The notes: generated from the sequence alone by a model not told the origin. 64,000 nt of DNA from Rhynchopus sp. YZ270_cl-10 (GCA_964035575.1 OZ037891.1:248001-312000), one strand, 5' to 3'. Positions 1 to 9,577 are shown, numbered from the stretch's first letter. Program-made: numbers and translations.

Positions 1-414
1 CGGGTGCCACAAACATCCAGAGTGGGAAAGCCTCCAAGGTGGTCATGGAATATTTTGTTGCGTATTACACACAGTACACACTGTTGCGTGTCATAATGGG
101 CAAACAGTCCCCGCTCTGTTTTGTGGGAGGCTCCGCATGCATGACATTCATATTCCGGGGTGTACTCTTGGGGAGGTGCGACGTTAGTCTCGGTGGGAGG
201 TGTTTCGCCAGAGCACCCTGGGACTTCCCAACGACTTGCCTCGCACACGCAAATTTTCAATGTTTGTTGTGGCTTTTGCTTGGGATCTGGGTGTGATTGG
301 GGTGGGAGGGGGTGCGAATCGAGAGCTAGAGTTACGTGGTAGCTACGTGGAGGATCTTGTGATCACTGTGTATCAAACCCCTCAGTTTGTATAAGTTTTG
401 TAGCCTGTATCCCT
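1..414. other. Unassigned sequence at left edge
   Basis: No convincing gene is seen. Three short overlapping open frames on the plus strand have no recognisable domain and look like chance frames. The sequence is moderately GC-rich and could be the edge of a gene lying outside the window. Confidence 0.4.
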
Positions 415-570
415 ACCAGTTTACTGGTAGCACTACCAGTAGACTAGTCGTACGACTAGTAGACTAGTAGTACGACTAGTCGTACGACTAGTACCACTAG
501 TCGTGCTACTAGTGGCACTAGTAGTGGTTTACACTAGTCGTTACGACTAGTAGTGGCACTAGTCGTCCCC
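415..570. repeat. Cluster of ACTAGT palindromes
   Basis: About a dozen ACTAGT hexamers, themselves palindromic, are separated by short spacers such as CGTACG, so longer perfect palindromes arise, for example ACTAGTCGTACGACTAGT (18 bp). The stretch can fold on itself at many registers. It directly abuts the 7-bp minisatellite that follows. Confidence 0.85.
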
Positions 571-586
571 CTGACTAGACCGTGGT

Positions 587-989
587 GTGGGTACTGGGTA
601 CTGGGTACTGGGTACTGGGTACTGGGTACTGGGTACTGGGTACTGGGTACTGGGTACTGGGTACTGGGTACTGGGTACTGGGTACTGGGTACTGGGTACT
701 GGGTACTGGGTACTGGGTACTGGGTACTGGGTACTGGGTACTGGGTACTGGGTACTGGGTACTGGGTACTGGGTACTGGGTACTGGGTACTGGGTACTGG
801 GTACTGGGTACTGGGTACTGGGTACTGGGTACTGGGTACTGGGTACTGGGTACTGGGTACTGGGTACTGGGTACTGGGTACTGGGTACTGGGTACTGGGT
901 ACTGGGTACTGGGTACTGGGTACTGGGTACTGGGTACTGGGTACTGGGTACTGGGTACTGGGTACTGGGTACTGGGTACTGGGTACTGG
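587..989. repeat. 7-bp tandem repeat (TGGGTAC)n
   Basis: About 57 nearly perfect copies of TGGGTAC run without interruption. Open frames across it (repeating Tyr-Trp-Val-Leu-Gly-Thr-Gly or the reverse-strand equivalent) exist only because the unit contains no stop codon. They are not considered genes. Confidence 0.97.
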
Positions 990-2570
990 CCAGAGAAGGC
1001 ACCTTGACAGCTTACAGGTTACGGTGAAGATAAGGTATGTAAATGTGTTTAACTTTCAGATGTGTTTTACTTGTGTAGATTCAACAAGACGTCCAGTGGT
1101 TTGCGGTATTTTTTTAGTGTCTGTTTTAGTGTGAGTTTTGAAAAGGTTCTGTAGTACAACGCTTTCGTACGCCGTGTTTCACCACTTTTTTCATTAACCT
1201 AACTACTTCTACGTTTGTACACCATAACTTAATCACACCCCACATTTATACAGGATCGTGAAATATGACTGTATCTGCGATTGCGATGAAAGAAGCTTCG
1301 CCTCGTCCGACATTCAACAACTCAAAATTCAACGGGTGTTCACCCGCATCAGTCTATTCTGGTTTGCGGGTGAAATACCTGGGGGTGGAAGGGTGGGGGG
1401 AACATTTTGTCAGTCACTGCTATAGCCATTTAACCCAGGGAGCATAGCTAGTGCAAGAAATTCGACTTTGGAAACCTTCCGGAAAGTCTGTCCTCTGCTT
1501 GCGGAGGACTAGACACAAGAAAATATTGCGTTCCCCCAGAAAACCAGTGCACATTTCACACTCCTTGTGGGTGGTCTTGTTGCCTTTTCGTCATAGTAGT
1601 TTTGGCCCAGGCATGCTCTTGAAGCATGGCAATTTAGTGTGTATGGGGCAGGGTGTTGTTTTGTTCTGAATTCTCTTTGTTATAACATCTAAGTCAATCG
1701 CGGGTGGTGGTTTGTGTAGCGTGAGGCACTCTTTTTAGCAAACTTCCTGCGGCTGCTAAAGTGTTATTTCTTCGGATTTAACAACGTACAGCGTAACATA
1801 GTGGTTTAGCCTGGTCGACACAACCTTTGATAGATACGGGATAACCAACCCCCTTCGACCCCTCGTGGGTTCACTGAACAAGCCCTAGTGGTAGTTAAAC
1901 GCGATTGACATTTACATTCCTAGAGATGAAAGAACAAGATAACACTTCTGTACCCGCGCATCAAAATTGTGGAAAACTTTGCACCCCAAACACCCTCAAC
2001 AACGCCCGCCAAAAGGCGCCCCTTGTTGCTGGGAGTTGTTCTCATGTTTGATACCTGCACAGCGGGCATTCCTCTGAGTCCAACGCATGTTTGGCCTGTC
2101 TGCGGCGTTGTACTTCAGGTGCACGAAGACAGGGTCTGGTGGTAAATTTTGCGTAGTACTGCGACGTGGTACTGCGTGGGTCTGGGAATTTGGGTACCTG
2201 GGTACAGGAAATTTGTTGTGGAAGACATCAACCACCATGCATTGAGGAGGGTAAGACAGTGTTCGCAGTTTCTACCTGATAGCATTACAACATTTAACTT
2301 CTCCACGGGGGTCTTGGGCCGTTCACTCGGTTCTACCTTGACTACCGGAAGATATTCTTGAGGCCTTTTTGGTCTCTAGAATATCCGGTCTTCCCGAACG
2401 GAGGCACACTTTGTGTGTTACTACGACCTGGCAATTTCCAGCAGTAGGTTAAGTAATCTTTCTTGTAAATTGTTGGATCATTATCTCCTCAGTGCATGCA
2501 TGCCCCACGTGACTGGACACTTTTGTGTTTGTCATGTGGAGCTGTGGTTGCTCTTTCACGACTTTTTTCC
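990..2570. other. Intergenic, no supported gene
   Basis: Nothing is recognised with confidence. A 60-codon plus-strand frame at 1265-1447 follows an acceptor-like AG but has no family resemblance. A hairpin with CCGG and ATATTCT stems lies at about 2346-2395. A lone copy of the GGGTACCTGGGTAC motif at about 2192-2206 foreshadows the 8-bp array at 2.6 kb. Confidence 0.45.
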
Positions 2571-2575
2571 TGTTC

Positions 2576-2720
2576 CTGGGTACCTGTTCCTGGACCTGGG
2601 TACCTGGGTACCTGGGTACCTGGGTACCTGGGTACCTGGGTACCTGGGTACCTGGGTACCTGGGTACCTGGGTACCTGGGTACCTGGGTACCTGGGTACC
2701 TGGGTACCTGGGTACCTGGG
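2576..2720. repeat. 8-bp tandem repeat (CTGGGTAC)n
   Basis: About 16 copies of CTGGGTAC, each junction forming the palindrome GGTACC. The unit differs from the 7-bp array at 0.6 kb by one base, so the two arrays are probably related in origin. Confidence 0.95.
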
Positions 2721-2990
2721 GAACCAGGGAACCAGGGAACCGGTTCCCTGGTTCCCCCTGTACGGTTCCCGGGAACCACAGGGGGGAACCTTAGGGGAAC
2801 CAGGGAACCGGTTCCCGGGAACCGGTTCCCTGGTTCCCGGGAACCACAGGGGAACCACAGGGGGAACCACACGGGAACCAGGGAACTGGTTCCCGGAACC
2901 AGTTCCCTGGTTCCCCCCGTATGGTTCCCGGGAACCGGTTCCCGGTTCCCCGGTTCCCGGTTCCGAAATGACCGGTTCCCCAAAGTTCTG
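2719..2990. repeat. GGAACC/GGTTCC palindromic repeat block
   Basis: An irregular array of GGGAACC and GGTTCCC motifs in alternating orientation with many GGAACCGGTTCC and TTCCCGGGAA palindromes. It continues directly from the GGTACC array. Because the motifs are mutually complementary, the whole block can form multiple hairpins. No gene is seen in it. Confidence 0.92.
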
Positions 2991-3025
2991 GTTCCAATAT
3001 GAATATTTCCCTTTTATTTTTTATT

Positions 3026-3082
3026 TTTTTGAAAAAACGTGGTTGTATTAGTGTAGACACCCCGAGGATGAGCTCCACTATA
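3026..3082 (+). repeat. Short dispersed stem-loop, family E copy 1
   Basis: Shares the motifs GTTGTATTAGTGTAGACACC and GATGAxCTCCACTA with copies near 9.58, 32.94 and 43.0 kb. The ends TAGTGTAG and CTCCACTA can pair (7 of 8). A/T runs flank every copy. All four copies have the same orientation. Confidence 0.75.
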
Positions 3083-3344
3083 TTTTTTTTTGTACTTTTT
3101 GGCGGGGAGGAGATGGAGAGAGACGAACGCAATAACATCGTCCCGCTATCCTAACAAATGGATTGTTTATCCATCAGTTAGACGTCAGTTATTTGAAACA
3201 AAATTTGTTTGAAGAGCTAAATGGAAAAAACCCCCCCCTCGACACCCTAAAGTTCTGTTGGTTCAATTTTTTTGTTTTTTTTTTTTTTTGTGAGAGAATC
3301 GTTGAAAGAAAAACAACGATTGTTTTCTATAAAAAACTGTAGTT

Positions 3345-3407
3345 GTTGATGCAGGCACCTCCGACTGACCCACGTACGATGTCAGCCCCGGTTGAAAGCA
3401 CAATCAA
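3345..3407 (+). repeat. Short dispersed repeat, family C copy 1
   Basis: Motif TGCAxGCACCTCCGACTGxC followed by CCACGTACxATG and GATGAAAG-like sequence, shared with 7550-7615 and 37396-37458 in the same orientation. The head resembles family D (TGCAAACGCCTCTGGGACG). Confidence 0.7.
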
Positions 3408-3809
3408 CTATAAAAAAATAAAAACGAGGGTGAGAAAGAATTTTTTTGGATGCCGTGAAGACGCGAGGAATATTGGCTAGAAGAAGAAGTGGGTCGGAAC
3501 AATAACGTGCGGGCTTCATTCCACCAGAGTGGGTGCCTGTGAGATGAGGATGTTTTGCGTTATGTCGTTCAATTCTTAAAAAAACGTTAAAATACGCTTT
3601 TTGAAAGATGAAGTTGCCCATCCGCATTGACTCTAGAACCCCCCTCCCCACAATTTAAAGTTGACTTAAAATACAACGCCCCCTCGTGGCAGTGCACCTC
3701 TAACATTACCATTGTAAAGTACTAAACTTTTTCGTTGTTACTTTGTAATTTGTTACATAACAAGCCCAAGCTTGTTACAATTTTTTTGTTTACGCAACTA
3801 GCGTGTAAA

Positions 3810-4061
3810 TTATCCCCAGGCCTGCCCCTGCCACTGATTTCTGCGATAGATGCATACCTTGTGGTCCACCTCCTCTGCCCATTCCTTAATGGCGTCGAAC
3901 ACTGCCGCCACGTCCCCCGTGTGCACAATGGTGGCGATCTGCGTGTCCAGGCTGCAGTCCACCGAGGTCACCTTATCCCCAAGCGCGTCGGTGACAGCGT
4001 CCTTCACACCCTGCACACAGTTCTTGCAGGTCATGTGCACGTTTACCTTGGTAGTAGTCAT
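3810..4061 (-). CDS. HMA-domain protein, Atx1-like copper chaperone
   Basis: Predicted 83-residue protein beginning with a short beta strand and then the metal-binding motif Met-Thr-Cys-Lys-Asn-Cys (MxCxxC) at residues 10-15. This is the hallmark of heavy-metal-associated domains such as Atx1/Atox1, which carry Cu(I) in the cytosol to P-type ATPases. The fold pattern (VNVHMTCKNC, then VTSVDCSLDTQIATI, then DVAAVFDAIKEW) fits the family and the length is usual for it. The start is the ATG at 4061; upstream in-frame codons lack another ATG. A consensus donor AAG|GTATGC at 3857 suggests that the last 15 residues could instead be intron sequence with a second exon I cannot locate. No partner ATPase lies in the window. 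The call to the HMA family is firm; the copper substrate is inferred. Confidence 0.85.
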   Translation of the reverse strand: MTTTKVNVHMTCKNCVQGVKDAVTDALGDKVTSVDCSLDTQIATIVHTGDVAAVFDAIKEWAEEVDHKVCIYRRNQWQGQAWG

Positions 4062-4843
4062 TGTATAAAAGTGTGTTTGTGTATTTACTCTGTTTTTCAA
4101 TTTGTCGAATTAAAAAGCAAGCTTTTCGCGAAGTCTTAAAAGGGTAGGGGAGGAGTTGCGTTTTTTTTCCTCAGTTTTATTTAGTTTCCCCCCCCGCAAA
4201 TACTCCCCCATGATTTTATTATTATAGCTAGACTGGGGTAAAGTTCTGGGGTTTAGTTGAGACCACCGCACTTGCCTACCACTTGCCTGATGGCGCAGAC
4301 GTCACACAATACAGAACAACGCCTTCGTTTCTTTGAGTGACACTTTTTGGCCATAAAAGATCAGGAAGAAGTAGTCGGCAATACAGTAGAGAGGGGACTT
4401 AAGGAAGACGGAAGAGAATATGGAAGGGAAAAAAAAAAGGTTGTGATGACCCAACGTGTCTCATGCCGGCCAATCGAAAAGGTTCGAAAACATTGAAGGC
4501 GTTCCATCATGTGTACACAGTGAAGTACACAACGTAAAACCTTTCATCGAGGAAGGTTCTTTGCAACATCATCACACTGTCAAACAAGACAGTGTGTTGT
4601 CTATCAGTCTTTTTGTGGATTTTTTTTTTTTTTTGAAATAAAAAATTTTCCGTTGAGGAAAACAGTGCCTGTACGGTCCTGGAAACTCCAGGAAAATGGA
4701 GTCGGCGGCTGAAGAGGAAGTTGCCTTCCTAAATGTACACACAATTAGGCAAAAAAAAAAGGGGGGGAGGTGTCGTCACTCACCTATATCATTGAAATAG
4801 CATTGTTTATCAATGGTGCACTCCGATTTTGTATTTTTTTTTT
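4062..4843. other. Intergenic, A/T-run rich
   Basis: This is the upstream region of the HMA gene. It holds runs of A and T and short unsupported frames only. No promoter motif can be named. Confidence 0.4.
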
Positions 4844-4937
4844 GTTATATCCAGGGTTTCCGCTTATCTTCATGAAAAATTTTTTTTTTTTCAAAACCGT
4901 GAAGATATGAAGATATGTCCAAAAAAGGGTCAAAAAA

Positions 4938-4963
4938 AAATTTTCGCGCTCCGCGCGAAAAGG
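4938..4963. repeat. Perfect GC hairpin with TCC loop
   Basis: TTTTCGCGC and GCGCGAAAA pair perfectly around a TCC loop. A sister hairpin at 6373-6391 has stem TTTTCGCC/GGCGAAAA and the same TCC loop. Similar downstream sequence (AAAAxGTCC) suggests common descent with stem change. Confidence 0.75.
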
Positions 4964-5070
4964 TCCGTTCATTTCAGGTAAATACGTGATGACGTGGGAT
5001 GGTAATGTACATCAAGAACCAAACCAACCCTTTTTCTCATGTTTTTTCCATGAAATCTTCCCTCAGTACA

Positions 5071-5285
5071 AGAAGAAACGGCGGTCATGATATCAAAACT
5101 TTTTTGGCGAAGCCACGGTACGCAACATTTCAAAAATTGTGACTTAAAATCAAACATTTTTACAGCCAAACTATGGTAGAGGGCTGTGGGATCCCGCTCA
5201 TAAGTTTTGCGCCGCAGGCGCACGGTACGCTACTTTTTTTATTTTTTCCGATCCCTTATTCTCACTCTTTGTCCGTCAAATGGTG
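5071..5285 (+). repeat. Family H repeat, long copy inside hAT-like element
   Basis: About 215 bp beginning GAAACGGCGGTCATG, with the two internal motifs GCGAAGCCACGGTACGCAAC and GCGCCGCAGGCGC followed by ACGGTACGCTAC, and ending in a T-rich tail. Related copies lie at 6524-6605, 6672-6860 and 46473-46690; partial copies lie at 6020-6106 and 41929-41985. All are on the plus strand. No coding capacity; the class is unknown, possibly SINE- or MITE-like. Confidence 0.75.
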
Positions 5286-5529
5286 CAAAGATTGAAGGAA
5301 TTGTGGGCACGGTCTGAAACTTCATCTCGCTATATGCTCTTCACAATGATACCAGGAAGGGGATAAGGCGCGCTTCGCGCGCGCGCGACACCCTGCCTCT
5401 CCTTTTTTTTCTTCTGGATTTTTTTTTTTTTTTTTTTTTTCTCATCAGGGCTTCCCGCAGGATCTGGGGGTTTGGCCTCCCAGGGGGACCAGCCAAAAAA
5501 AGGTGAAAAAAAAATTTTTTTCGCGCCTT

Positions 5530-6281
5530 CAGGGTTTCCGCCAGGATTTGGGGTTTCAGAAATTGGGGGGGACCATCAAAAAGACCCCCCAAAATTTTTT
5601 TTCTCCCCGCAATAGCGGTCGTCGCGCGCTTCGCGCGCGCCTCCCTGCAGGCCACAGAGTGGAGAGGCGAAGGGTGTGACAACCGTGGGAGTCTCCTTCT
5701 TGACAGCAAAGACAAGTCTGCTCTGCCAGCTTTGGCACAACTTTTTTGCGCCAGGCTTTTTAGCACCAGGTTAGATAGCCGTGCTAAGCTTCACAGCTGC
5801 GTTGTCTGGTAGAGGTAGGTAAGGGGTCTTGTGAGAGTGGAGGGTGATGGTATTTGCTTTTTTCCTTGTATGGCGCCACACAGTGATTGCAGTGCTGCAG
5901 TTGGAACATGTAATGAAAGTGTATGTACTCGTCGCTTGCCGAAGCCTCCTTTTAAAAGGGGCAATGCTCGGAAGTATCAATGGTATCAATAATATCAACA
6001 TCAAAGAGCCAGCAACACAGCGCCGCAGGCGCACGGTACGCTACTTTTTTATTTTTTTAGAGTTCGCCATCCCCTTTTCTTCCACTCCTTTTGACACAGC
6101 GAGTCAAATGCTCTGCACGGTGGGGTCACATGACCACGGGGGGTCATCTACAACCTCCAAAACCCATTTTTCTTAGGGGGGACCATGGTACCCCCCAAAC
6201 CCCTGTAAAAATCCGGATTTTTCTGGGAAAAATATTGGGGGGGACCATGGTCCCCCCCGGTCCCCCTTGGCGGAAACCCTG
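5530..6281. mobile_element. Innermost CAGGGTTTCCGCC-ended element
   Basis: Left CAGGGTTTCCGCCAGG and right CCTTGGCGGAAACCCTG form inverted ends with GGGGGGACCAT subterminal motifs on both sides. The bases GCCTT flank both ends, which could be a 5-bp target duplication. It carries a partial family H copy and no transposase frame. Confidence 0.6.
6020..6106 (+). repeat. Family H repeat, 3' part only
   Basis: GCGCCGCAGGCGC followed by ACGGTACGCTACTTTTTT and the T-rich tail, matching the end of the long copies. Truncated at the 5' side. Confidence 0.7.
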
Positions 6282-6523
6282 GCCTTGTTGTGTGTGGTGT
6301 GTAGCACTAACGCTGACGCTACGTTACGTTACGTTACGCGCCTCTACGCACTTTAAGTGGTCAAAAATCATTTTTTCGCCTCCGGCGAAAATGTCCCGGT
6401 AAACCGTTAAAACTGCTGCATTCACTCGCATATTGCATATCATCTCACGTTCCCCACCTTTGCGGGATAAGCAAAAAAATCATGTCAGGTCGGTAGCGTG
6501 CAGACGTTTCCTAGTATAGACAT

Positions 6524-6605
6524 CTACAAAAAGAAACGACAGTCATGGCAAAGGTTCCTGGCGAAGCCACGGTACGCAACATTTTAAAAAAAAAATGTTG
6601 CGCAC
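6524..6605 (+). repeat. Family H repeat, 5' part only
   Basis: GAAACGACAGTCATG, then GCGAAGCCACGGTACGCAAC and an A run that ends in ATGTTGCG, an inverted echo of CGCAACAT. Followed within about 70 bp by another family H copy. Confidence 0.65.
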
Positions 6606-6671
6606 CGATCAAATGGCACTGTCGTTGGTCATTATCGTCAGTTCCCGTAAATGTTACTTCCATATTTTGCT

Positions 6672-6860
6672 GAACGAAAGTTTTTGGCGAAGCCACGGTA
6701 CGCAACATTTCAAAATATTGTGCTTAAAATTGCACTATTTTACAGCCAAACTATGTCATGCGTGGCTTGCAATCTTGCGCCGCAGGCGCACGGTACGCTA
6801 CTTTTTTCCTTTCGCCATGTTGCATGCTTCCTTTTCCTTCGGCGTTTGACCAATTGAGTC
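6672..6860 (+). repeat. Family H repeat, near-complete copy
   Basis: Contains both CACGGTACGC motifs, the GCGCCGCAGGCGC hairpin and the tail TTCGGCGTTTGACCAATTGA. The tail is nearly identical to the copy at 46473-46690, 40 kb away, implying recent activity. Confidence 0.75.
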
Positions 6861-7549
6861 GCGTTCTGGCTGTGACGGGGTCACTTTGTTCATGAGGCAT
6901 ACTCGTGGTTCTTTGCAACCGTTATATTCTGCCTCTTCCTGAGCAGATAACTTGGGACTCCGCCGGTCGCTTTGCAAATTCCATTATGGAAAGCTGTCTT
7001 GGTCCAGAGGACTTTTTTGGTGCCATCCTTTCCCCCTGTTAGTTGCCTGTATTTGGATGCGCGGGGACGGGAGGGTAGGAAAAAATTTAAAAAATGTGGA
7101 AAATTCCTAATAGGCAGCTTCGGAACACTCAACGGCAGGCTGGTCCCCCCTGGTCCCCCCTTATTTTTTTTTTTTTCCCCCAGGGGGACCAGTGGTCCCC
7201 CCTGGTCCCCCCTGTGGGAAGCCCTGACTCATGAAGATATCTTCATGGGAAAAAACGGGAAAATCCCAGATTTTTTTTTTTTTTGAAGATTTTTTGGGTC
7301 ATATCTTCATAGCGGAAACACTGGTTATATCGGCAAACCACACAAAAAGGGGGAGTTACAGACAAGCACACCTTCCTAAGAGGTGTGTAGAGTTGAGACA
7401 TTAGTACACTCTAGTCTGACTGTCTTATTCACTTTTATCACATCGTCACTTTACAGGGTAGAGAGCTGCACAGTGGGGCTTTTTGGATCTTTAAAAAAAT
7501 GGCTATGGAGGTTACAGTCTGTGCGATCGCCACAATTCCTTAGAGAAAA

Positions 7550-7615
7550 AGTGAAGTTATTAATGCAAGCACCTCCGACTGGCCCACGTACAATGCCAGC
7601 CATCCGGATGAAAGC
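7550..7615 (+). repeat. Short dispersed repeat, family C copy 2
   Basis: AATGCAAGCACCTCCGACTG followed by CCCACGTACAATGCCAGCC and GGATGAAAGCAC. Same orientation as the copies at 3.35 and 37.4 kb, and followed 22 bp later by a family D copy. Confidence 0.75.
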
Positions 7616-7636
7616 ACAAAAAGGGAAAAAAGAGCA

Positions 7637-7806
7637 TTGATAGTGCAAAATGCCTCTGGGACGCAGGCACTGACACTCCGTGGGGGTTATCGAACCCCGG
7701 AGTGTGTTTGGGAGTTGCTGACAGGGGAAACTGTAAGCAGGTACAGTCATTTCCCCCCATCCTGACTGGGAAGGGGGTGATAACATGATTTAAAGACTCA
7801 AGAAAA
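7637..7806 (+). repeat. Family D SINE-like repeat, copy 1
   Basis: About 170 bp nearly identical to 26862-27030: the head GATAGTGCAAAxGCCTCTGGG, a hairpin formed by CACTCCG and CGGAGTG around GGTTATCGAACC, then CTGTAAGCAGGTA, and the tail AACATGATTTAAAGA. Read on the minus strand the hairpin contains GGTTCGATAAC, close to the RNA polymerase III B-box (GGTTCGANNCC), so a tRNA-derived SINE is possible. I see no convincing A-box. Confidence 0.8.
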
Positions 7807-8634
7807 AAGAAGAAAAAAATTTGGAAGACGAATGTGCCTCTCGTGCACACCCATCTACGGGATAGCAGCCACGCTTTTTCACACACCTTCTTAGAAAAGG
7901 GAACACTGCCAAAATACCTCTGTTCGTGTACTATAGTTTTGATATGAAATGCCGTTGGCCCCTAGTATGCATCGACATTACAAGATTGGTTGCTGTGCAA
8001 TAAGGAAAGCGCGCAGACGTACCAAGGTAATGAATCATTTTTTTTTCTTCAAAAAAAAAAAAAAAATGTTTGCTTTTTTGTACTACGATCACGGGATAGC
8101 GGCCGCGACTCTTTCACAGGGATCCTTAAAAAAGAAGAATAAAAGAGCTCACGAAATAGCTAGGAGAGGTGGCAGTTGGTGTGTGCTGACCACTTGCGTG
8201 GTGGCTGACCGTTGTTTCAGATTAAAAAAAGGGGGAAGGGTGAAGTTTTTAATGCAGACACCTCAACACGGATGCAGGGACGACAAGAAAACTCAATAAC
8301 CATGTGCCTCACTTTGCACACATCTACAATAATAAAAAAAAGAAGACAAAGGTTTAAGATGAACCTGTCTGTGCTTAGTTATCCACTAACCTAAAAAGGA
8401 CCAGTCTTGATTCGATCATAACTTGGCCTTTTTTTGTTTTTGTTGGGGGGAAACCCCGGGGGAAATTTTAAAAGGCTGTTTTGCTTTGTCATTTTCCAAA
8501 ACAAATCAACAAAAAAAAAAAGAGCAGTTGAAACGTAGTAAAAACGTGAGCTCGGTTGGTACCGAACCGAAAAAAAAAAACATTCGTCATCTATTCATCT
8601 AAAGGAAGTATTAATGGTACCCCGTTATCCCCTA

Positions 8635-8724
8635 CAGTGGGGCGCGATATTACGGGTGAGCCTAATTATAGGTAGCTCCAATATTTACGTAATAAAACGC
8701 GTCCGTAATATAGCGTTCCCACTG
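8635..8724. mobile_element. 90-bp Tc1/mariner-like MITE with TA duplication
   Basis: Inverted ends start CAGTGGG, continue with CGC, and share ATATTACGG (roughly 22 bp with few mismatches). TA dinucleotides flank both sides (8633-8634 and 8725-8726). CAGT ends and TA target duplication are typical of Tc1/mariner and pogo families. There is no coding capacity. Confidence 0.8.
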
Positions 8725-8770
8725 TACATATCGTAGTATTTTCATCCAAAAATTCGAAAGAAAAGTTTAT

Positions 8771-8806
8771 AAGATGATCCTAAGCCTCTCGTGCTTAGTC
8801 ACCTTC
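8771..8806 (+). repeat. Stem-loop repeat, family B copy 1
   Basis: AAGATGATCCTAAGC and GCTTAGTCACCTT pair around the loop CTCTCGT. Other copies lie at 8925, 27605, 41290 and 43961, all on the plus strand. The stem is about 11-13 bp with one bulge. Confidence 0.8.
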
Positions 8807-8924
8807 GGAAAAAAAATAAACATAAAAATCCAAAAAAAAAAATTACTACTTTCGCAAACAGTAATCGCTCTCCTTTTTTTTCTCGCAAAAAAATCAAAAA
8901 CAAAAAAGCAACGAACACTTGCCA

Positions 8925-8960
8925 AGAGGATCCTAAGCCTAGAATTGCTTAGTCATCCCC
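8925..8960 (+). repeat. Stem-loop repeat, family B copy 2
   Basis: GATCCTAAGC and GCTTAGTCATC around a diverged loop (CTAGAATT in place of CTCTCGT). The stem is kept although the loop has changed. Confidence 0.65.
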
Positions 8961-9577
8961 AGTCAAAACAAATCTTATTTGAGCATTTGAGCAGTTCACA
9001 CCACACACCACTATAAGAACAAACCAAACCCCCTCCCCCACCCTAAAGAAAAAAAAAACATTTCGCAAGATGAAGCTTTAACCGCACAGTATAGTCGTCT
9101 AATCAACTTTCTTTACAAACAGTGCAGTACAGAATGTTTCGTGAATTTATGCGAATCTCATAGTGAATTTTCCTGAGGAAAAAAAAGACCTCAAATCACC
9201 CCACTCCGAGTTGCTTTTTTCCCCCCGGAATTTCTTGTACTGTACATTGATTTCCAACCAAATATGTTTGGCGTTCAAAAAAAAAAGTCGCCAAAATCCC
9301 CCCCAAAATCCCCAAATCCGCTTTTCATATCTGGACGCCAATTATTTTGGAGTACTGTCTGCTACAGCGTTTTCCTTTTTTTTTTTGCAAAATTATTGGA
9401 ATAGTGTAGTTGCCACCTGTGCAAGCTCCACTGTCCTTTTTGTTGTGTCGACAATCACTTCGCTCCAAAAAACGGAACAAAGTTCTGTACTCAAAGTTGG
9501 CTGAAGCCTTTGTACTGCAGAAGGTACAGACGTAGGCCGTCTTCAACCCGAAAGAGCAACCTTTTTCTTTTTTTTTA
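8961..9577. other. Intergenic, A/T-run rich
   Basis: No gene is seen. A related stem-loop (TAGTGTAGTTGCC ... GCTCCACT) lies at 9396-9432, followed by a TTTTTGTTG and TCGACAATCACTT motif that recurs at about 32.7 kb. Confidence 0.45.

Larger units (their letters stand above)
5446..7226. mobile_element. Inner CAGGG-ended element nested in the hAT-like element
   Basis: Left end CAGGGCTTCCCGCAGG; right end, read inward, CAGGGCTTCCCACAGG. The inverted ends carry GGGGGACCA-rich subterminal repeats. Flanks share only CTCA or CTCAT with a one-base offset, so the target duplication is not certain. It lies wholly inside the 4852-7323 element and itself contains another inverted pair (5530-6281). Confidence 0.6.
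4844..7331. mobile_element. hAT-like DNA transposon, nested, with 8-bp target duplication
   Basis: The element runs from 4852 to 7323. The outer ends carry inverted repeats CAGGGTTTCCGCT (left) and, read inward from the right, CAGTGTTTCCGCT (one mismatch in 13), followed on both sides by a CTTCAT/ATCTTCATGA-like subterminal motif. An identical 8-bp sequence GTTATATC flanks it at 4844-4851 and 7324-7331. An 8-bp duplication with CAGGG termini is the signature of the hAT superfamily. No transposase frame is visible, so it is non-autonomous. It is filled with further repeats (inner CAGGG-ended elements, family H copies and GC hairpins), so it is a composite that grew by nested insertion. Confidence 0.82.
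7332..8630. other. Intergenic stretch made of short dispersed repeats
   Basis: Holds family C at 7550-7615, family D at 7637-7806, a CTCTCGTGCAC stem-loop at 7822-7855, degenerate versions of these at 8240-8370, and long A runs. No gene is supported in either strand. Confidence 0.55.

Noticed and set aside
587-989. 7-bp repeat as telomere
   Set aside because: TGGGTAC is unlike known telomere units, is internal, and unrelated sequence continues on both sides.
553-1134. Long repetitive open frames (Tyr-Trp-Val-Leu-Gly-Thr-Gly) on both strands
   Set aside because: They follow solely from a stop-free 7-bp tandem repeat; all six frames behave alike and there is no non-repetitive domain.
2413-3051. 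Open frames of up to 212 codons across the GGTACC/GGTTCC blocks
   Set aside because: Low-complexity translation of palindromic repeats on both strands, with no domain or splice context.
7637-7806. Family D as a functional tRNA gene
   Set aside because: It has a B-box-like T-arm but no clear A-box, anticodon arm or acceptor stem; two mobile-looking copies exist.
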